From Tubulanus polymorphus (Eukaryota; Nemertea; Palaeonemertea; Tubulaniformes; Tubulanidae), in assembly GCF_964204645.1 (NCBI RefSeq), contig NC_134026.1, positions 15,518,650 to 15,582,649 on the forward strand: DNA of 64,000 bases, written 5' to 3'. A program made the translations under genes and the position numbers. Each line of letters begins with the position of its first letter. Position 1 is the stretch's first letter. Under the pieces are notes generated by a model, which had not been told where the DNA came from, made no database searches, and was given only the letters and a program-made list of their open reading frames with translations. This document shows, piece by piece, positions 59,980 to 64,000 of the stretch.

Positions 59980-60180
59980 CAACTAGCTTGTTAATCTAGT
60001 ATATTTTTAGTTACATTCTAGTTGAAATCTCGTTATTGGTAGTTGAAACAAAAATCAAATAAAATTCAACAAAAAATAAATAAAAATAACAATATTTCAA
60101 CTAGCTTGTTAATCTATTATGTGTTTAGTTACATTCTAGTTGAATTCTAGTTGAATTCTAGTTGCAACAACACAACTAAT
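59980..60180. repeat. Direct repeats between ATPase and next gene
   Basis: CAACTAGCTTGTTAATCTA occurs at 59980 and 60100, each followed by GTTACATTCTAGTTGAA; TTCTAGTTGAA repeats several more times. Non-coding spacer of the Polinton. Confidence 0.85.
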
Positions 60181-60195
60181 TTGTTTGTTATATAA

Positions 60196-60700
60196 ATGGG
60201 AGGTGAAAAGAAAATAAAATCTAAAAATAGTGATGTTCCAATTGAAAAAACTTTAGATGATTTAGGAATATTAGAAACAAAATTAACTCCAGATGATGGT
60301 TCTTTAAATGATATTACCACAAATAATAATTATGAATATTTTCTTTATTGCAAAAATCAATTAGAAATATTAATAGCATCTGGGAAATGTAAAAATTTTA
60401 TCGGTAAAAATTTAACTTATAATGAATTAGATACAATGAAATCAGATGAAATTGTTAGATTATTTAAGATTTAATTTTAGAACCGCGAGAACAGCTAGAA
60501 TTAATTATGTAAATATATGCTACCAATTCAAGATAAAAATAAATTATATTCCGATTTAAAAAATGATTATTTAGTTATGGCTGAATTAAATAAATGGATT
60601 GGATATTTATCATTTCAATTAGGCGGATTTATGACATTATTATCAACTGGAGTTATAACATTTTCAAATATTGGAAGTAAAAATTTTTCTATAATAAATG
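60196..60700 (+). pseudogene. Conserved Polinton protein of unknown role, broken in the middle
   Basis: Begins at TATATAAATG. The first piece (92 codons) has EYFLYCKNQLEILIASGKCKNFIGKNLTYNEL. The second piece, from about 60517, has KLYSDLKNDYLVMAELNKW and a Gly/Leu/Thr-rich hydrophobic end (FQLGGFMTLLSTGVITFSNI). Between them, 60475-60516 contains several stops, so an indel or small rearrangement lies there. I recall both blocks together in one animal Polinton protein. The end suggests membrane association. Confidence 0.7.
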
Positions 60701-61053
60701 AGCGAAGTGCGAGAGGTGAAGGAATTAGCTGTGAAGAAAAAACCGAGAACTCCGAACCAAGTTGAATGGTCTCGGCAATTAGGAATTAAATCACAAGAAT
60801 ATAAAAAAGCTGTAAAAGAAAAAATAAATAATGAAAACGTTAATAAAAATGGTGAAAATATTGTTATTTCTACTTCTTCTAATAATAGAATATTTAATAT
60901 CTATATTTTACAACTGGATTTGTAATTGTATTCATTTTGATTGGGTGTAGTTGGTATAAGAAATCAAATAAAATTTATGATATTAATAATTCTGAAACTA
61001 CTGCTATTAAAAATGAAAATACTTCTGAAATTCCAAAATTCACAATGAAATAA
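60698..61053 (+). pseudogene. Small Polinton protein with one membrane helix, frameshifted
   Basis: Start at AATAAATG (60698). Basic N-terminal part (VKKKPRTPNQVEWSRQLGIKSQEYKKA), then after a frameshift near 60905 a single membrane helix (GFVIVFILIGCSWYKK) and a polar tail ending at TAA 61051-61053. Function unknown. Confidence 0.65.
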
Positions 61054-62858
61054 AATGGATTAATATTTCAGAAAAAAAGCAAAAAAAAAAAATTTTTAGC
61101 GAACCTATGGTTCGCTTCTTATGCCAACGGTCTAGTTGGCCTTGTGCCAATATTGCTAGAAAGTGATGTTAATAAGCCACATTTTGAAACGGTGATAGAC
61201 CCGGTCGTATTTCTTGTTGCAGATGATTCAAATAGCCACTGTATTTTCGAATAAACACTCGCTATTGTGCGAATTTCGTTGCGATGTGATCGATCTACGC
61301 TGTAAAATTTTAGATAATTAGAAAATTTCCTTAGCTTTTATATAGTTTGACATGACCTGGAATAACCTAAGTCATGAATAATAATTAGCAGATGCGCATG
61401 CGCTTAACACTGCGTAGAATGACAGGTGGATCCTCGCTAAAATAGATCCATTTTGTAAAATATCAAGCTGTGTATTGTCGATTACTGTTAAGAAAACAAA
61501 TGGCGGAAAAGCACGTTACATTTTTATACTTTGGTCACTGATCGACACTAGAAATAAGAGTACCGTCGACGTCAAGATACTCGAAGAAACCGTAGCGTAT
61601 TAACTTCCACCAGTCGTCGGGTATGGTACATGTACGAGGGAGGGAGGTAAGTCTTCAGTTTCTCCTGATGAATTAACGAATCACAATGTATATCCAATAA
61701 AAAGACCTTCATTTTTTCATGACTGGACCTCGTTTGTAAAAAAAATGCCTGCTGAATCGGAATACAAACTTCTTTCAGCTATATCGTTTGCCCCTATAGG
61801 TTATTAGGAGAAAAAAAAAAAACTTCCACCCCTCCACTTTTTACTCAATGGATTTGCTGGCCTTGCGATTGCGCAATACCGATTAATGATGGCAGCACCA
61901 GCTTGCCAATTGAAAGCTCTCCACATTTTCGGCTGTCCCTGAAGCTATTTTAATAGCGAATGTGCGATTACTGAATTATTTCCGAAAAAAGTTATAACAA
62001 CATAATTAAAGACCTGATTTAGCGATATGAACGGTGGGTTTGAATTGCTTTGTCTTCTTATCTGTCGCTACAATGCGTGTTTGTGCATGAAAACAGTTTC
62101 TTCAATGATTTTGATAGAACATTGCACAGGCTTTTAAAACATTTCTTGAGGGTGGCCAGGCTGAAATTTCGAGATGATACGAACGAACTTAATATTCAGC
62201 GTAATTTAGCAACTCGCGATATTTGGTCATTAATTAGTTTGCTGGGGCAATGGAATACAGAAGCATCAGTAAAACATATATTGTCCTCTTGTTTAGGTAA
62301 TGATCTGGCGAGTAGCAGTCATTAAACTTATAACGAAAATTACGACGTTCACGGGAAACCATAACCTAGATACACGTACGACGGAACATCTGAACTATTC
62401 AAGATTCCAGTTATTGTAAAAAAATTAGCTTTTTATTTTGCAAAAAAATAAAACATTTTATTTTATATGAAGTGTTACCTCTCTATCTCACAGTTCTTTG
62501 TCAACTAAGTTTTGATTATTACCCCCCCCCCCCTCCGCCCCAATTTCAAATGCAAAGTTCAATGTTACCCAGGATTGACTGGTAAGATTAACAATGCCAG
62601 ACTTAATCTCTCGATGAGATCTTCCTGACCAATTACTTATTGGGACCAGGTCAGCAGCCACTTCTTTGAAAGCATATTTCGCCTTCTTCCTTTTACTTCT
62701 CAAATTATCATATCGGTGAGCTTCTGGGCCATTGGTCCTTTATTTTTGATTAATTGAATATCTCACTACTTTTGACTATCTACGCGGAGCAATTAAATTG
62801 TCCACATAAGTCATTTCGGATTCTAGATATACATTATTTTTATTATTTTATTTTTTAT
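61054..62858. other. 1.8-kb stretch without Polinton genes, probable insertion
   Basis: More GC-rich than the rest of the Polinton and free of its gene pattern. It opens with an A-run and two adjacent hairpins, AGCGAACCTATGGTTCGCT (61098-61116) and GCCAACGGTCTAGTTGGC (61123-61140), related to a motif at 36150. Open frames at 62050-62325 and 62488-62703 (the latter ending in a C-run) have no known domain. Ends near the stop of the last Polinton gene. No target duplication or inverted ends were found to prove a nested transposon. Confidence 0.5.
61098..61140. repeat. Paired hairpins shared with 36.15 kb
   Basis: Two short perfect palindromes with 3- and 6-base loops in tandem. The counterpart at about 36150-36190 (GGCGAACCGTAGGTTTGCC, then AACGGTCTTGTG) is partly degraded. 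Suggests a dispersed repeat end. Confidence 0.65.
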
Positions 62859-63185
62859 TTAATCAAAAATTTCTAAATCATGATGACCGTCTTCATTTTT
62901 TGCATGATAGATTATTTTAAATCCTTCTAAATCTTTTAATTCCTCTATACTCAATGAAACCCATTTATCAGGTAAAAATACTTTAAATTCTCGCGTTGTA
63001 CTAACACTACAGTAACTTAAATTCGCTGATACTTTCTCTCTATATTTAGTTTTTATCTTTTCGAATTTCAATATTTTATGTTCAATTTCTTTTGTAACAT
63101 CGACTAACTTTTTTATTTCAAATTGTTTTTTTGCTGGTTTTTTTCTGTTATTTATTGTTGCTAAGAATGCTTTTCTATCTCCCAT
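62859..63185 (-). CDS. Right-end Polinton protein, 108 residues
   Basis: Intact frame starting inside the right TIR (MGDRKAFLATINN), mirror to the PolB start in the left TIR (MGE...). Basic N-terminal half with a KKQFEIKKLVDVTKEIEHKILKFEKI helix, then a strand-rich C-terminal half (REFKVFLPDKWVSLSIEELKDL). A decayed relative is at about 14555. No family recognised; the conserved position at the element end suggests a role in replication or regulation. Confidence 0.85.
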   Translation of the reverse strand: MGDRKAFLATINNRKKPAKKQFEIKKLVDVTKEIEHKILKFEKIKTKYREKVSANLSYCSVSTTREFKVFLPDKWVSLSIEELKDLEGFKIIYHAKNEDGHHDLEIFD

Positions 63186-63270
63186 TTATTAGGGGAAAAA
63201 ATTATTTGTGGTGATGAGAGGTGTCTCGCCCTCTCGCCCTCTGGGCTGAAAGCCACAATTTCTAATTACT
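63176..63270 (-). repeat. Right terminal inverted repeat of the Polinton
   Basis: Reverse complement of the left TIR with about five differences (for example GCCCAGAGG for GGCCAGAGG). Ends ...CTAATTACT, followed by the GACATA duplication. Confidence 0.95.
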
Positions 63271-64000
63271 GACATAAGTTTACACATTTTCTGGGATTTT
63301 CACATGGTTGTCATCGTTCTCACGAAAAGGTCATTCCATGAAAAATTACCGAGGACTTTAGGGGGTGCACGTGCCCCCTGTGCACCCTCTGGATCCGCCG
63401 CTGATTAGATTGCCAAGTAGTGAGTGCCACCATTCAGTACCTAAGCAAATGTAATCGCTTGTTCATTTACGAGACTGAGATCAATGGTTCCCTGTCTTGA
63501 CTGTCCCAAATGATATGTTTTTTAAATGTGACTATATAAAAAATATCAGTCTATTATTTGAAGAAATATCCCTTCGTATGATTTGTAAACATTATTAAGA
63601 TAGGTTTGCTATACCTGTATTTTCGAATAAAGCTATTCATATCAAAGAATGCTACACAAAGAATGCTACGTATATGTGAGCGAAGATATGATACCATAAT
63701 CCAGTTCCTGAGACAGTATACTCATCCCTGGGGGAATGAACAATAACTCTTTCTCACACTCTGATAAGCCAATAGGCGATCTTCATAAAGTCACGGGTAA
63801 TGTGAAATAAAGAAAAAAAAACTATCGAATATTGGTACATGAATCAATTGAAGAAATTACGACGAGTAAGAGAAAAGGAACGTTTTTTAACGTTCGTTTT
63901 CTTTTCACTATTGCAATGGCTTTGCACCACAATAAAATGCCATCCGCAGAGTTTTGCTAAGCTGTTGTTAAGACAGCTGAGAGAAATTCAATTTCAACCA
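63271..64000. other. Flanking DNA right of the Polinton
   Basis: Starts with the right GACATA copy. 63387-63406 mirrors the sequence at 45324 left of the Polinton. Nothing coding seen to the window end. Confidence 0.5.

Larger units (their letters stand above)
45497..63270. mobile_element. Maverick/Polinton giant DNA transposon, 17,774 bp
   Basis: Bounded by inverted termini beginning AGTAATTAG on each side and by a perfect 6-bp target duplication, GACATA, at 45491-45496 and 63271-63276; both the 6-bp duplication and the AG start are Polinton hallmarks. It encodes protein-primed PolB, retrovirus-like integrase, packaging-type ATPase, major capsid and penton-like proteins, so it is virus-like. 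Gene density is high except for 61.06-62.86 kb. A typical adenain-like cysteine protease gene was not found. Base composition is strongly AT-rich compared with flanking DNA. Most genes carry at least one stop or frameshift, so this copy cannot act alone. Confidence 0.97.

Noticed and set aside
62050-62703. Two open frames in the 1.8-kb Polinton island
   Set aside because: No domain, no start motif of the Polinton type, and one runs into a C-run; not enough to call genes.

Overview
The window is nuclear DNA from an animal, most likely a marine invertebrate (mollusc, annelid, brachiopod, hemichordate or similar; the sequence does not settle which). Evidence for this is the mix of animal-type transposons (Ty3/gypsy, Penelope-like, CACTA/EnSpm, Maverick/Polinton), visible splice signals, the AT-rich non-coding background and one intact rhodopsin-class GPCR. 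That GPCR (26.1-27.4 kb, minus strand) is the only convincing intact host gene. Almost everything else recognisable is mobile DNA in some stage of decay.

Layout. 1-3.5 kb: 3' half of a Ty3/gypsy retroelement (integrase, then a broken SGNH-hydrolase-like ORF, polypurine tract, 232-bp 3' LTR) inserted into an older DDE-transposase-like pseudogene (3.5-5.9 kb). 6.2-11.2 kb: a Penelope-like element whose broken reverse transcriptase lies between two inverted ~0.8-kb arms. 11.6-13.7 kb: a fold-back element with a nested 270-bp MITE. 14.0-14.7 kb: a decayed piece of the same Polinton family that reappears at 45 kb. 15.3-16.5 kb: a 64-bp minisatellite in two opposed arrays. 17.9-22.5 kb: an element bounded by inverted tandem arrays, carrying a broken DDE integrase and a broken HECT-like protein. 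26-29.6 kb: GPCR, a perfect 24-bp palindrome, degenerate telomere-like tracts. 29.96-40.58 kb: a CACTA/EnSpm transposon with TACACGTGTA subterminal arrays and remnants of its transposase. 42-45 kb: (TA)n and another fold-back repeat.

45,497-63,270 is the centrepiece: a structurally complete Maverick/Polinton of 17,774 bp with ~95-bp terminal inverted repeats and a perfect 6-bp target-site duplication (GACATA). It carries protein-primed DNA polymerase B, a minus-strand zinc-finger/zinc-ribbon protein, a penton-type minor capsid candidate, double-jelly-roll major capsid protein, integrase with chromodomain, FtsK/A32-type ATPase and several conserved small or membrane proteins; no cysteine protease was found. 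Most of its genes have nonsense codons or frameshifts. Three things stand out. The polymerase is interrupted exactly inside its catalytic YxDTD motif by a ~346-codon intein with LAGLIDADG endonuclease motifs. Nearly every gene starts with a TATAAATG / AAATAAATG-like motif, resembling the late-promoter core of large cytoplasmic DNA viruses. The minus-strand zinc-ribbon protein has an architecture like the late transcription factor (VLTF3-like) that would read such promoters. Together these suggest a virus-like late expression programme in an animal Polinton; this is inference and needs profile searches.
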